This document shows, piece after piece, positions 28,649 to 39,297 of a DNA stretch of 64,000 bases. The notes under the pieces are model-generated. The model saw only the letters and a program-made list of their open reading frames with translations. It had not been told where the DNA came from and ran no database searches. Location: positions 1,421,501-1,485,500 of the forward strand of contig NZ_CP039695.1 in the NCBI RefSeq assembly GCF_005145025.1, written 5' to 3'. The first letter of the stretch is position 1; the number at the start of each line of letters is the position of its first letter. The position numbers were made by a program, and so were the translations under genes. The stretch is from Novosphingobium sp. EMRT-2 (GTDB lineage Bacteria; Pseudomonadota; Alphaproteobacteria; Sphingomonadales; Sphingomonadaceae).

Positions 28649-29647
28649 ATGGATGCCCCGCACGGCCCCACCCTCCTCGGCTTCGACGTTCTTGCCGTCG
28701 GCTCGATCCTTGCCGGCGTCGCCGCGGCGGCGGTGATGCTCGCCATCTACGCCGCGATCACGGTCAAGGACCCGATGGCCAAGCGCGTCAAGGCGCTGAA
28801 CGAACGCCGCGAACAGCTCAAGGCCGGCATCGTGACGCCCAACACGCGCAAGCGTGCGAGCATCGTCCACCGCAACGAGACGACCGATATCATCCGCACG
28901 TTCCTCGAAAAGATGAGCGTGCTGCAGGACAGCCAGCTTGCGACCATCCAGCAGAAGCTGGCGCAGGGCGGCATCCGCAAGAAGGAATGGGCCGTCGCGG
29001 TCATCCTTGGCCGCATGATCGGACCGATCGTGCTGGGCCTGATCGCCGCGCTGGTGATCTACGGCATCAACTACTTCCCCGAATGGGGCAGCTTCAAGCG
29101 CTTCATGGCGTTCGCGGTCATCGTGATCCTGGGCTACAAGGGGCCTGACCTGTTCGTGCAAAACCTCATCGGCAAGCGTACCTCCGCAATCCGCAAGGGA
29201 TTGCCCGATGCGCTGGACCTGCTGGTCATCTGCGCCGAAGCCGGCCTCACGGTCGACGCCGCATTCAATCGCGTGGCGCGCGAACTGGGCCGCGCCTATC
29301 CCGAACTGGGCGATGAATTCGCGCTGACCGCGATCGAACTGTCGTTCCTGACCGAGCGGCGGCAGGCCTTCGAGAACCTTGCCTATCGCGTGAACCTGGA
29401 ATCGGTGAAGGGCGTGACCACCACGATGATCCAGACCGAGCGCTACGGCACGCCGCTGGCATCGGCGCTGCGCGTGCTGTCCGCCGAATTCCGCCACGAA
29501 CGCATGATGCGCGCCGAGGAAAAGGCCGCGCGCCTGCCCGCGATCATGACCGTGCCGCTGATCCTGTTCATCCTGCCGACGCTGTTCATCGTGATCCTTG
29601 GCCCGGCAGCCTGCTCGATCAGCGACAACTTCATCAACCGCAAGTAG
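28649..29647 (+). CDS. tadC: Tad pilus inner-membrane platform protein TadC (CpaH)
   Basis: 332 residues, second GspF-like platform protein. Key block: KGLPDALDLLVICAEAGLTV, then AIELSFLTERRQAFENLA and C-terminal helices (VPLILFILPTLFIVILGPA). It pairs with TadB, 18 bp upstream. It is the last recognisable gene of the run; no TadD, TadE or TadG follows, because the next gene is convergent. Confidence 0.92.
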   Translation: MDAPHGPTLLGFDVLAVGSILAGVAAAAVMLAIYAAITVKDPMAKRVKALNERREQLKAGIVTPNTRKRASIVHRNETTDIIRTFLEKMSVLQDSQLATIQQKLAQGGIRKKEWAVAVILGRMIGPIVLGLIAALVIYGINYFPEWGSFKRFMAFAVIVILGYKGPDLFVQNLIGKRTSAIRKGLPDALDLLVICAEAGLTVDAAFNRVARELGRAYPELGDEFALTAIELSFLTERRQAFENLAYRVNLESVKGVTTTMIQTERYGTPLASALRVLSAEFRHERMMRAEEKAARLPAIMTVPLILFILPTLFIVILGPAACSISDNFINRK

Positions 29648-29658
29648 GCGTTCCAAAG

Positions 29659-29692
29659 CCACGTCGTCCCCGCGCAAGCTGGGACGCCGTGG
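29659..29692. terminator. Inverted repeat between convergent genes
   Basis: An imperfect inverted repeat: CCACG-T-CGTCCC (29659-29670), a 10-nt loop, then GGGACG-C-CGTGG (29681-29692), with one mismatch pair. It fills the 47-bp gap between tadC and the convergent FAH-like gene. It may be a bidirectional terminator or a REP-like element; no clear T-run is present, so Rho-independent activity is uncertain. Confidence 0.45.
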
Positions 29693-29694
29693 CC

Positions 29695-30477
29695 CTAGAA
29701 CCGCGCGGCTTTCTGCTCGATCGCGCCGAACACCGCGCGGCCCTTGGCATCGCGCGCCTCGATCCGCAGCGTTTCCCCTACCGCGATCGGCACCACGCCC
29801 AGCGGCGCGGTCGCGACCAGCGTTCCCGCGCCCAGCCCTCGCACCGTCGCCAGATGCGCGATCTGCGCCCCGAAATCGGACACCGTGTCTCCCGAAAGCC
29901 GCTCGACCGGTTCGGCGCCACGCTCGACCGTCAGCGGCAGGCCCAGCCGGCCGCCCTGCCATGCCTCGCCAAGGCCGTCGGGCGTGACGAATACCGGCGA
30001 GAAATGGCGCGCCGCCAGTGCCGGCACGCCTTCTGCCCCGCGCAGCACGAGATCATCGACCAGCCCCACCAGCCTGATCCGCGCCAGCGCATCGGCGGCG
30101 GAAACGCCTTGGGGCACGTCACCCGTAACCGCGACCAAGCCAATCTGGACATCGCCCGGCACGTCATTGCCAGGCAGCGTCAGCGGATCGCGGCCTCCGC
30201 GCAGATCGTCGCTGGGCGCCCGCTCTGCGCCAGTGAACGCGGCAAAGGTGCGCGGCAGCGGCGCGGCCGCCTCGCGCTCGTGAAAACGCTTGCGCGGGAT
30301 CGCGCCATGTTCGAGTTCGATCGCCAGCGATTCCAGCACCGGAGCGTTGCGATCCCAGGAATCGAGCAGATCGCGCAAGGTGGGTACGATGTGGTCCGCA
30401 TCCGCATACCAGGCCAAATCGCTGGAGACGATGATCAGTCTGCCATCCCGGCCCTGTGGTAGCGACGTCAGCTTCAT
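29695..30477 (-). CDS. FAH-family protein lacking the metal-binding motif
   Basis: 260 residues from ATG 30477, coupled to the upstream MarR gene (ATGA). The start (MKLTSLPQGRDGRLIIVS) and end (DAKGRAVFGAIEQ) match fumarylacetoacetate hydrolase family proteins, which usually have about 330 residues. The middle is shortened. Where the family has a metal-binding E-x-E (FEAEVAVVTGDVP), this protein reads GDVQIGLVAVTGDVP, and the usual ND(V)SLRN is DDLVLRGAEG. Catalytic hydrolase activity is therefore doubtful. It may be a degenerate or repurposed FAH protein. Confidence 0.72.
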   Translation of the reverse strand: MKLTSLPQGRDGRLIIVSSDLAWYADADHIVPTLRDLLDSWDRNAPVLESLAIELEHGAIPRKRFHEREAAAPLPRTFAAFTGAERAPSDDLRGGRDPLTLPGNDVPGDVQIGLVAVTGDVPQGVSAADALARIRLVGLVDDLVLRGAEGVPALAARHFSPVFVTPDGLGEAWQGGRLGLPLTVERGAEPVERLSGDTVSDFGAQIAHLATVRGLGAGTLVATAPLGVVPIAVGETLRIEARDAKGRAVFGAIEQKAARF

Positions 30478-30932
30478 CTTCGCTCTCCCTCGATTACCCG
30501 CGCCGCCTTCAGCAGCTTGTCGAGCATCACGCGCAGACGTTGCGTCTCGCGCTCGGTGAGCGCGGAGAATATCCGCTCGTAGATTTCCTGCGCCTGCGGC
30601 CACAGACGATCGTACATGGCGCGGCCGGCTTCGGTAAGCATAAGATGATGCGACCGTCCGTCGGCAACGTTGGGACTGCGGCTGACCAGCCCGCGATCTT
30701 CCAGCACCTTGCAGGCGCGGTTGACAGCCACCTTGTCCATCAGCGTCACGCGCACCAGTTCGCGCTGGGTCAGCGATCCCGCATCCCCCAGCACCGCCAG
30801 CACGCGCCATTCCGGGATCTTGAGGCCGAATTCGTTCTTGTATTCGCCGGAAATGAGATCGGTTACCGCATTGGCGGTAACAGCCATGCGATAGGGTATG
30901 AACTCATCGAGACGGGTCTGCTTTCCGGCCAT
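30474..30932 (-). CDS. MarR-family transcriptional regulator
   Basis: 152 residues with a winged helix (LTQRELVRVTLMDKVAVNRA, then LEDRGLVSRSPNVADGRSHH, the wing). MarR proteins usually repress neighbouring genes and respond to aromatic or acyl ligands. It overlaps the FAH-like gene by 4 bp (ATGA) and likely controls that two-gene operon. I saw no clear palindrome upstream in the 159-bp gap to the TetR gene stop. Confidence 0.88.
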   Translation of the reverse strand: MAGKQTRLDEFIPYRMAVTANAVTDLISGEYKNEFGLKIPEWRVLAVLGDAGSLTQRELVRVTLMDKVAVNRACKVLEDRGLVSRSPNVADGRSHHLMLTEAGRAMYDRLWPQAQEIYERIFSALTERETQRLRVMLDKLLKAARVIEGERR

Positions 30933-31091
30933 AAGATCGCTTCACATGAAACCAACCTGACTCGCAAGCGAAACAATGTTGCCTGCGAAAAGGACGATGC
31001 CATTAATTCAAGCGAAGCTGACCGGTCGCACGACATTTTCTTTAGGCGGGCATCGGGCCAACTACCTTGGCCCTTCCCGTGGCGGCGCGTG

Positions 31092-31730
31092 TCAATGCGC
31101 CAGAATACCGGCCATGATGATGTCGATGGTGTGTTCGCGATAGCGGTCGCGCAGTTCTTCGGTCAGCGTATCCTGATCGAAGCAGTGCCGCAGCACCAGC
31201 CGCGCGGAAAAGAAGCGATCAGCGGCTCCGGTCAGCGTGAAGTAGAAGAGCTGCGCATCGATCGGCCGGAACACGCCAGCCTTCACGCCTTCATCGATCA
31301 GCCGTTCGTAGGCAAGGTAGAGCGGCGTCAGGTATCGTTCGGCGATCCGCTTCGCTTCCGCATCGTCGCTGTCCCGAACCAGCCGCATCAGCAGGCGGTT
31401 GAGATAGGGGTAGGCGTAGAAGGTTTCGATGACCTTGGAGATGTGGCGCCGCAGCTTGGCTTCGGGCGCCATGTCGTCCTTGGTCACCAGCGCATCGACA
31501 CTGCGGACGATGGCTTCCATGTCCCGGTCCAGCAAGGCTTTGAGCAGACCGGCCTTGTTACCGAAATAGTATTTCACCAGCGCCGAGTTCAGCCCCGAGC
31601 GCAACGAAAGCTCGGACAAGGAAATGTCCACCAGATCGCCTTCGCGCATGATCGCGGAAGCCGTCTGGAGCAGCAGCTCGCGCGCGCCGGGCGTATCCAT
31701 CGTGTCCTGTTTCCTGTTCGTCTCGGTCAT
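31092..31730 (-). CDS. TetR-family transcriptional regulator
   Basis: 212 residues from the ATG at 31730, which overlaps the enoyl-CoA hydratase stop (ATGA). The HTH is DISLSELSLRSGLNSALVKY followed by YFGNKAGLLKALL; the C-terminal ligand domain is of the FadR/AcrR-like size. As the last gene of a thiolase-SDR-hydratase operon it probably senses acyl-CoA and represses that operon. The palindrome at 34673-34690 is a candidate binding site. Confidence 0.88.
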   Translation of the reverse strand: MTETNRKQDTMDTPGARELLLQTASAIMREGDLVDISLSELSLRSGLNSALVKYYFGNKAGLLKALLDRDMEAIVRSVDALVTKDDMAPEAKLRRHISKVIETFYAYPYLNRLLMRLVRDSDDAEAKRIAERYLTPLYLAYERLIDEGVKAGVFRPIDAQLFYFTLTGAADRFFSARLVLRHCFDQDTLTEELRDRYREHTIDIIMAGILAH

Positions 31731-32599
31731 TCCCAGTCCGGCTCGTCCCACCATGGATAAAAGGCGGGCATATCCGATGAAACGCGTCCGGGGTAGCGGG
31801 GAGCGCGTTTTTCAAGAAAACTAGCCACACCTTCCTGTGCATCGCTGCCGCGCGACAGGGTATAGATGGCCCGGCTGTCGACGCGGTGCGCCGCCATCGG
31901 GTGGTCCGCCGCCGCATTGCGCCACAACATCGCGCGGGTCATGGCCACGGACACGGCGCTGGTATTATCGGCAATCTCGCGCGCGAGGCCCCTGGCCGCA
32001 TCGAGCAGTTCGCCAGGCTCGTGCAGCGATCGGACGAGGCCGCCGCGCAAAGCTTCCTCGGCATCGAACACGCGGCCGGTCATGGTCCATTCCAGCGCCT
32101 GGGGCAGCCCCACGATGCGCGGCAGGAACCAGCTCGACGCCGCTTCGGGCACGATGCCGCGCCGCGCGAAGACGAGGCCGAAACGCGCCGTCTTCGACGC
32201 GAGCCGGATGTCCATCGGCAACTGCATGGTAACGCCCACGCCCACCGCCGCGCCATTCACGGCGGCGATGATCGGCTTCTTCGACCGGTAGAGCCGCAAG
32301 GTCAAAAGGCCACCACTGTCGCGCACCCGTGGGTCCGACAGGTCCGTGACCTGTTCATCGCTGGAGAACGGCCCGCCCTTGCCATCGGGGGTGAGGTCCG
32401 CTCCCGCGCAGAAGGCGCGATCACCCGCCCCGGTGACGATCACGACCCGCACCGCGTCATCGGCATCAGTGCGGTCGAACGCGTCGATGACTTCCTGCAT
32501 CATCGTGCCCGTGAAGGCATTCATCTTCTCGGGGCGGTTGAGCGTCAACGTGGCAACGCCCTCCTCGATATCGAGGAGAATCTGCGAATAACCGGTCAT
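31727..32599 (-). CDS. Enoyl-CoA hydratase/isomerase family protein
   Basis: 290 residues of the crotonase fold. The oxyanion-hole segments are AFCAGADLTPDGKGG and NGAAVGVGVTMQLP; the catalytic acid lies in RGIVPEAASSWFLPR. It hydrates trans-2-enoyl-CoA in beta-oxidation or acts on a related CoA ester. It is co-oriented with the SDR and thiolase genes upstream and overlaps the TetR gene by 4 bp. Confidence 0.9.
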   Translation of the reverse strand: MTGYSQILLDIEEGVATLTLNRPEKMNAFTGTMMQEVIDAFDRTDADDAVRVVIVTGAGDRAFCAGADLTPDGKGGPFSSDEQVTDLSDPRVRDSGGLLTLRLYRSKKPIIAAVNGAAVGVGVTMQLPMDIRLASKTARFGLVFARRGIVPEAASSWFLPRIVGLPQALEWTMTGRVFDAEEALRGGLVRSLHEPGELLDAARGLAREIADNTSAVSVAMTRAMLWRNAAADHPMAAHRVDSRAIYTLSRGSDAQEGVASFLEKRAPRYPGRVSSDMPAFYPWWDEPDWE

Positions 32600-32658
32600 G
32601 GCCCTCTCCCGGGGACGGCAGGGCGCGCCCGTTGACGCGCCCCGCGTCTGTTATGGTA

Positions 32659-33444
32659 TCAGCGCGGCGCCATGCGGATGGCACCGTCGAGGCGCACGTC
32701 CTCGCCGTTGAAATAGCCCGTTTCGATCATGCAGAGCGCGAGGTTGGCATATTCCTCGGGCATGCCGAGCCGCTTGGGGAACGGGACGGAGGCGGCCAGC
32801 GCATCCTTCACGTTCTGCGGCGCGGCCGCCAGCAGCGGGGTGTTGAAGATGCCGGGCAGGATCGTGTTCACGCGGATGCCTTCGCCCATCAGGTCGCGCG
32901 CGATCGGCAGGGTCATGCCGACGACGCCTCCCTTCGAGGCGGAATAGGCCGCCTGGCCCATCTGGCCGTCTTCCGCGGCGACCGACGCGGTGTTGACGAT
33001 CGCGCCGCGCTCACCGAACTCGTCACACGGATCAAGCGTCAGCATGCCGGCCGCCGACTTGGCGATGCAGCGGAACGTGCCGACCAGGTTGATCTGGATG
33101 ATCCAGTTGAAGGCGTCCATCGGGAAGTGCTTGACCTCGCCGGTTTCCTTCGAGCGGCTGGCGGTCTTGATCGCGTTGCCGGTGCCAGCGCAGTTGACGA
33201 GGATGCGTTCCTGGCCATGGGCCGCGCGCGCCTTCGCGAAACCGGCATCGACGCTTTCGTCCGACGTCACGTTCACTTCACAGAACACGCCGCCGATTTC
33301 GGCCGCGACGGCTTCGCCCTTTTCCTTCTGCAGGTCGAAGATGGCGACCTTTACGCCCTTGGCGGCGAGCGCGCGGGCGGTGGCGGCGCCGAGGCCGGAC
33401 GCGCCGCCGGTGACGACCGCGGCAACAGTGTTATCAAGCTTCAT
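32659..33444 (-). CDS. 3-hydroxyacyl-CoA dehydrogenase, SDR type
   Basis: 261 residues, short-chain dehydrogenase. NAD site TGGASGLGAATARAL, catalytic Ser in VNTASVAA and Tyr-Lys in YSASKGG. The sequence resembles the HSD10/type-II 3-hydroxyacyl-CoA dehydrogenase group. The ATG at 33444 is preceded by GAGAGGATTGAGAACC; an earlier in-frame start at 33453 adds three residues. It oxidises 3-hydroxyacyl-CoA between the hydratase and thiolase steps, whose genes flank it. Confidence 0.9.
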   Translation of the reverse strand: MKLDNTVAAVVTGGASGLGAATARALAAKGVKVAIFDLQKEKGEAVAAEIGGVFCEVNVTSDESVDAGFAKARAAHGQERILVNCAGTGNAIKTASRSKETGEVKHFPMDAFNWIIQINLVGTFRCIAKSAAGMLTLDPCDEFGERGAIVNTASVAAEDGQMGQAAYSASKGGVVGMTLPIARDLMGEGIRVNTILPGIFNTPLLAAAPQNVKDALAASVPFPKRLGMPEEYANLALCMIETGYFNGEDVRLDGAIRMAPR

Positions 33445-33471
33445 GGTTCTCAATCCTCTCCCGGAAAACGA

Positions 33472-34644
33472 TTACAGCGCCTCGACGATGGTGACGTTGG
33501 CAACGCCGCCCCCTTCGCACATCGTCTGCAGGCCATACTTCTTGCCCCGCGCGCGCAGCGCGTGGATCAGCGTCGACATCAGCTTGGTGCCCGATGCGCC
33601 GAGCGGATGGCCCAGCGCGATGGCGCCACCGTTGACGTTGAGCTTCTCAGGGTCCGCGCCGGTATGCTTGAGCCAGGCGAGCGGCACCGAAGCGAAAGCC
33701 TCGTTCACTTCATAAAGGTCGATGTCGCCGATTTTCATGCCGGCGCGCTGGAGCGCGCGGTCGGTGGCGAACAGCGGTTCTTCCAGCATGATAACGGGAT
33801 CGCCAGCGGTCACGGTCAGGCTGTGAATGCGGGCGATGGGCGTCAGATTGTAACGCTTGAGCGCCTCTTCCGAAACGACCAGCGCCGCGCTCGAACCGTC
33901 GCAGATCTGGCTGGAGGTTGCGGCGGTCAGCGAGCCGTCCGGGGAAAGCAGCTTCACGCCGGCGATGCTTTCCAGCGTCGCGTCGAAACGGATGCCTTCG
34001 TCCACGGTGTGCTGCTGTTCGCCTTCGGGCGTTTCGATCGTGATCGGCACGATTTCGTTGGCGAAGGCATTGGCCTGCGTCGCCGCGATGGCCTTCTGGT
34101 GGCTGGCGAGCCCGAACCGGTCGAGATCGTCCTTGGTGAAGCCGTGCTTCTGCACGATCATTTCCGCGCCCATGAACTGCGAGAACATGACGTTCGGATA
34201 CTTGGCCTCAAGGCCCGGCGACTTGTAGTGCCCCAGCCCTTCCTTCATGTGGAAGGTGGCATTCGAGCCCATCGGCACGCGGCTCATGCTTTCGACGCCA
34301 GCCGCGATCACCACATCCTGCACGCCCGACATCACCGCCTGCGCCGCGAACTGGATCGCCTGTTGCGAGGAACCGCACTGGCGGTCGATCGTCACCGCCG
34401 GGGTGGATTGCGGCAGCAGCTTCGAGGCGAGCACGGCGTTGCGCCCCACCTGCATCGCCTGCTGCCCGGCCTGGGTGACGCAGCCCATGATAACGTCGTC
34501 CACCGCCGCCGGATCGATACCGGTGCGCGAAACGATCGCATCGAGGCTCGCCGCCGCCAGATCGACCGGGTGAACCCCGGCGAGCCGGCCACCGCGCCGC
34601 CCCCCGGCCGTGCGAACCGCATCCACGATATAGGCCGTTGCCAT
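33472..34644 (-). CDS. Acetyl-CoA acyltransferase (thiolase)
   Basis: 390 residues. Catalytic cysteine in IDRQCGSSQQ, His in ALGHPLGASG, second Cys in MCEGGGVANV. The usual C-terminal motif CIGGGxG is here CEGGGVA, as in a subset of acyl-CoA thiolases. The ATG at 34644 follows GAGAGGAGTCGG. It is the first gene of the thiolase-SDR-hydratase-TetR operon, which covers the last steps of beta-oxidation. A palindrome lies 29 bp upstream. Confidence 0.93.
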   Translation of the reverse strand: MATAYIVDAVRTAGGRRGGRLAGVHPVDLAAASLDAIVSRTGIDPAAVDDVIMGCVTQAGQQAMQVGRNAVLASKLLPQSTPAVTIDRQCGSSQQAIQFAAQAVMSGVQDVVIAAGVESMSRVPMGSNATFHMKEGLGHYKSPGLEAKYPNVMFSQFMGAEMIVQKHGFTKDDLDRFGLASHQKAIAATQANAFANEIVPITIETPEGEQQHTVDEGIRFDATLESIAGVKLLSPDGSLTAATSSQICDGSSAALVVSEEALKRYNLTPIARIHSLTVTAGDPVIMLEEPLFATDRALQRAGMKIGDIDLYEVNEAFASVPLAWLKHTGADPEKLNVNGGAIALGHPLGASGTKLMSTLIHALRARGKKYGLQTMCEGGGVANVTIVEAL

Positions 34645-34672
34645 GATCTTCCGACTCCTCTCGGGCAAATGA

Positions 34673-34690
34673 TTTAATCGAACGGTTAAA
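34673..34690. promoter_or_regulatory. Palindromic operator candidate upstream of the thiolase operon
   Basis: TTTAATCGAACGGTTAAA: an 18-bp near-palindrome with arms TTTAA-CG and CG-TTAAA (14 of 18 positions symmetric). It lies 29 bp upstream of the thiolase ATG in an AT-rich patch of an otherwise GC-rich region. This is the expected position for an operator of the operon's own TetR regulator (inference). Confidence 0.55.
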
Positions 34691-34785
34691 CCGCACACGA
34701 TCCATGGTCAAGCGGTCACGCCGCAACGCCCTCTATCCGCGACAGGAAGGCGGGCCTTTACCCGCACGCCGTCTCGCCCCAAAGG

Positions 34786-35718
34786 ATGGGGGTGACCGAT
34801 CCCCTCCCTCTTGACGAAAGCGGGTTCATCGCCGCGCTGCGCGCGCTGGCGCGCGATCCCGCGGCGCGCGGGCTGGCCGATGATGCCGCCGTGCTGGCGT
34901 TCGGCGGGGAAGCTCTGGTGCTCACGCACGACATGATGGTCGAAGGCGTGCACTGGCTGCCCACGCAGGACATGGCGGACGTGGCCTGGAAACTGGTCGC
35001 CACCAACCTGTCCGACCTTGCTGCCAAGGGAGCGGTGCCGGCGGGCGTTTTGCTGGGCTATATGCTTGGCCGCGATGACGCGCGGTTTCTTGCCGGCTTG
35101 CGCGAGGCGCTGGACGCGTTCGACGTACCCCTGCTGGGAGGCGACACCGTGGGCGCCACCGCGCCGGGCACGCATGCAGCCGAACGGCGCGCAATCGGGC
35201 TGACCGCGATCGGCGGGGCGACGCACCGCCCGGTTCCGTCCCGAAGCGGCGCGAAGCCGGGCGATGGGCTGTGGCTGACCGGCCCGGTCGGCGCGGCCAT
35301 GCTTGGTTTCGAGGCGCTGCAGGCAGGCGGCACCCCGGCCGACACCGCAGCCTTCCGCCGTCCCGTGCCGCGCCTGGCCGAAGGCAAAGCGCTCGCACCG
35401 CTCGTCAGCGCCATGATGGACGTGTCGGACGGCCTGCTGATCGACAGCGCCCGCCTGGCCGAAGCCAGCGGCGTGACCATCGCGATCGATTCCGGCGCAG
35501 TGCCGCTCCCCGCGGCCCTGCCCGCCGCGCGCGCCGCCGATGCCATGCGCTGGGGCGACGACTACGAACTGCTGTTCACCCTGCCGGGTGGCATGACGCC
35601 CCCGTGCCCCGCGTGGCGCATCGGATCGGTCGCGCCGCAAGGTCCGCATCCGCTGCTGGTGGACGGCATCCCGCCCGCAGGAAGGCTGGGCTATATCCAC
35701 GGCACCCAGGACAATTGA
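34786..35718 (+). CDS. thiL: Thiamine-monophosphate kinase
   Basis: 310 residues. ThiL phosphorylates thiamine phosphate to thiamine diphosphate. It has the metal-binding DDAAVL, the MMVEGVHW motif, MMDVSDGLLIDSARL and GDDYELLFTLP. The start ATG 34786 gives the usual beginning (LDESGFIAALRAL). It is divergent from the thiolase operon and 115 bp upstream of hppA. Confidence 0.94.
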   Translation: MGVTDPLPLDESGFIAALRALARDPAARGLADDAAVLAFGGEALVLTHDMMVEGVHWLPTQDMADVAWKLVATNLSDLAAKGAVPAGVLLGYMLGRDDARFLAGLREALDAFDVPLLGGDTVGATAPGTHAAERRAIGLTAIGGATHRPVPSRSGAKPGDGLWLTGPVGAAMLGFEALQAGGTPADTAAFRRPVPRLAEGKALAPLVSAMMDVSDGLLIDSARLAEASGVTIAIDSGAVPLPAALPAARAADAMRWGDDYELLFTLPGGMTPPCPAWRIGSVAPQGPHPLLVDGIPPAGRLGYIHGTQDN

Positions 35719-35832
35719 TCCAGGTCATCGTTTCGCTTGCGAGGCGCGAATAAACCTATAGCCTCCCCGACCAACCCGCAACGACGGGCAACCGGACAGA
35801 AAGGCGCCGGATCAATAAAGGGGGATGCTCTC

Positions 35833-37950
<2,118 letters not shown>

Positions 37951-37982
37951 TCATAACGTCCGGCCCGAGTCGGGGAGAAAGC

Positions 37983-38020
37983 GACCCCGCCCGTTCATTC
38001 GGGCGGGGTCATTTCATTTC
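37983..38020 (+). terminator. Intrinsic terminator after hppA
   Basis: A perfect 11-bp stem, GACCCCGCCCG (37983-37993) with CGGGCGGGGTC (38000-38010), and a 6-nt loop TTCATT, followed by the T-rich ATTTCATTT. It is 32 bp past the hppA stop. Confidence 0.85.
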
Positions 38021-38112
38021 GGTGCGATCATTAACATAACTTTCGGTCCTTGCTGGTAGCCCGGACACGCGGCGTTGATCCCGCAGGCAGTCCAGGGCCG
38101 GAAGTCAGTTTC

Positions 38113-39297
38113 GTGAGCGCGCAACCTTTCATCGAACGCCGATCCCGGCAGCGCCTTGCGCCAGCACCGGCTAACGCCGTCATCACGGGCGATTCCGCGC
38201 TGATCGTCGCGCCGTGGAACAGCTGGGTCGATGCCGAGGCGGTGCGGCGCTGGGATGCCCTGGCGCGCGATGCCTCCACGCCCAACCCGTTCTTCGAAAG
38301 CTGGTATCTGCTGCCGGCGCTGCGCCGTTTCGACCCCGCAGGCACGGTTCGGATCGCCCGGCTGGAGCGCGGCGGTGAACTGATCGGGCTGATGCCGCTG
38401 GCGCCTTCCTGGCGCTATGGCCGGTGGCCGCTGCCGCATCTGGCCAACTGGCTGCATCCCAACTGCTTCCTGGGTGCGCCCCTGGTCGCGCGCGGGGACG
38501 AGCCGTCATTCTGGCGCGCCTTGCTGGCCTGGGCCGATGCCAATGCCGGCCCGGCCCTGTTCCTTCACCTTGCGCTGCAACCGCTGGACAACGGCCTGAT
38601 CGGCAGCCTCTACGCGATCGGCGCGGAACAGGGCAGGCGCATCGCACTGGTGCATCGGGAAGAACGCGCGCTGCTGTGTTCCCGGCTTGCGCCCGACGAT
38701 TACCTGCAGCGCGCGGTGCCGGGCAAGAAGCGCAAGGAATACCGCCGGCAACAGGCCCGCCTGTCCGAACTGGGAGCGCTGGAGTTCCACCGCGAAGATG
38801 GAATCGAGCGGGTCGCTTCGTGGGTCGAGCAATTCCTGACGCTAGAAGCCGAAGGCTGGAAAGGCCGTTCGGGCAGCGCGCTGGCCTGCGCGCCGCAAAC
38901 CCAACTGCTGTTCCGCGAGGCGATGAACGATGCCGCCCATCGTGGACTGCTTGAACGCCTGAGCCTTACCCTTGACGGACAGCCGATCGCCATGCTGGCG
39001 AACTTCCTGACGGCGCCCGGCGCCTTTTCCTTCAAGACCGCTTTCGACGAACGCTATGCCCGTTTCTCGCCCGGCGTTCTCCTCCAGCTGGAAAACCTGG
39101 CCATGCTGGAACGCGAAGATATTGCATGGTGCGACAGTTGCGCCGCAGCCGATCACCCGATGATCGATTCGCTGTGGATGGAACGCCGCTCGATCGGCCG
39201 TCTCTCCATCGCGATCGGCGGATCGACCCGCCGCGCCGCGTTCGAACGGCTGGTAGCCATGGAACTCAACCGCAATCCCGCAGGGATCATCCCATGA
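38113..39297 (+). CDS. GNAT acetyltransferase of the CelD/BcsL type
   Basis: 394 residues from GTG 38113 (GGAAG upstream; the frame is open from TTG 38050). It has the Acetyltransf_6 fold: WDALARDASTPNPFFESWYL at the start and PGKKRKEYRRQQARL in the central domain. CelD-like proteins acylate polysaccharide or related substrates; the family is broad. The stop overlaps the next gene (ATGA), a cupin-8/JmjC-type protein, so the pair is co-translated. I cannot name the substrate. Confidence 0.75.
   Translation: MSAQPFIERRSRQRLAPAPANAVITGDSALIVAPWNSWVDAEAVRRWDALARDASTPNPFFESWYLLPALRRFDPAGTVRIARLERGGELIGLMPLAPSWRYGRWPLPHLANWLHPNCFLGAPLVARGDEPSFWRALLAWADANAGPALFLHLALQPLDNGLIGSLYAIGAEQGRRIALVHREERALLCSRLAPDDYLQRAVPGKKRKEYRRQQARLSELGALEFHREDGIERVASWVEQFLTLEAEGWKGRSGSALACAPQTQLLFREAMNDAAHRGLLERLSLTLDGQPIAMLANFLTAPGAFSFKTAFDERYARFSPGVLLQLENLAMLEREDIAWCDSCAAADHPMIDSLWMERRSIGRLSIAIGGSTRRAAFERLVAMELNRNPAGIIP

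Noticed and set aside
25297..29962. Two leftward frames of over 800 codons opposite the cpaC-tadC genes
   Set aside because: High-GC antisense shadows of the conserved pilus genes, with Arg/His/Asp-rich composition and no recognisable domain.
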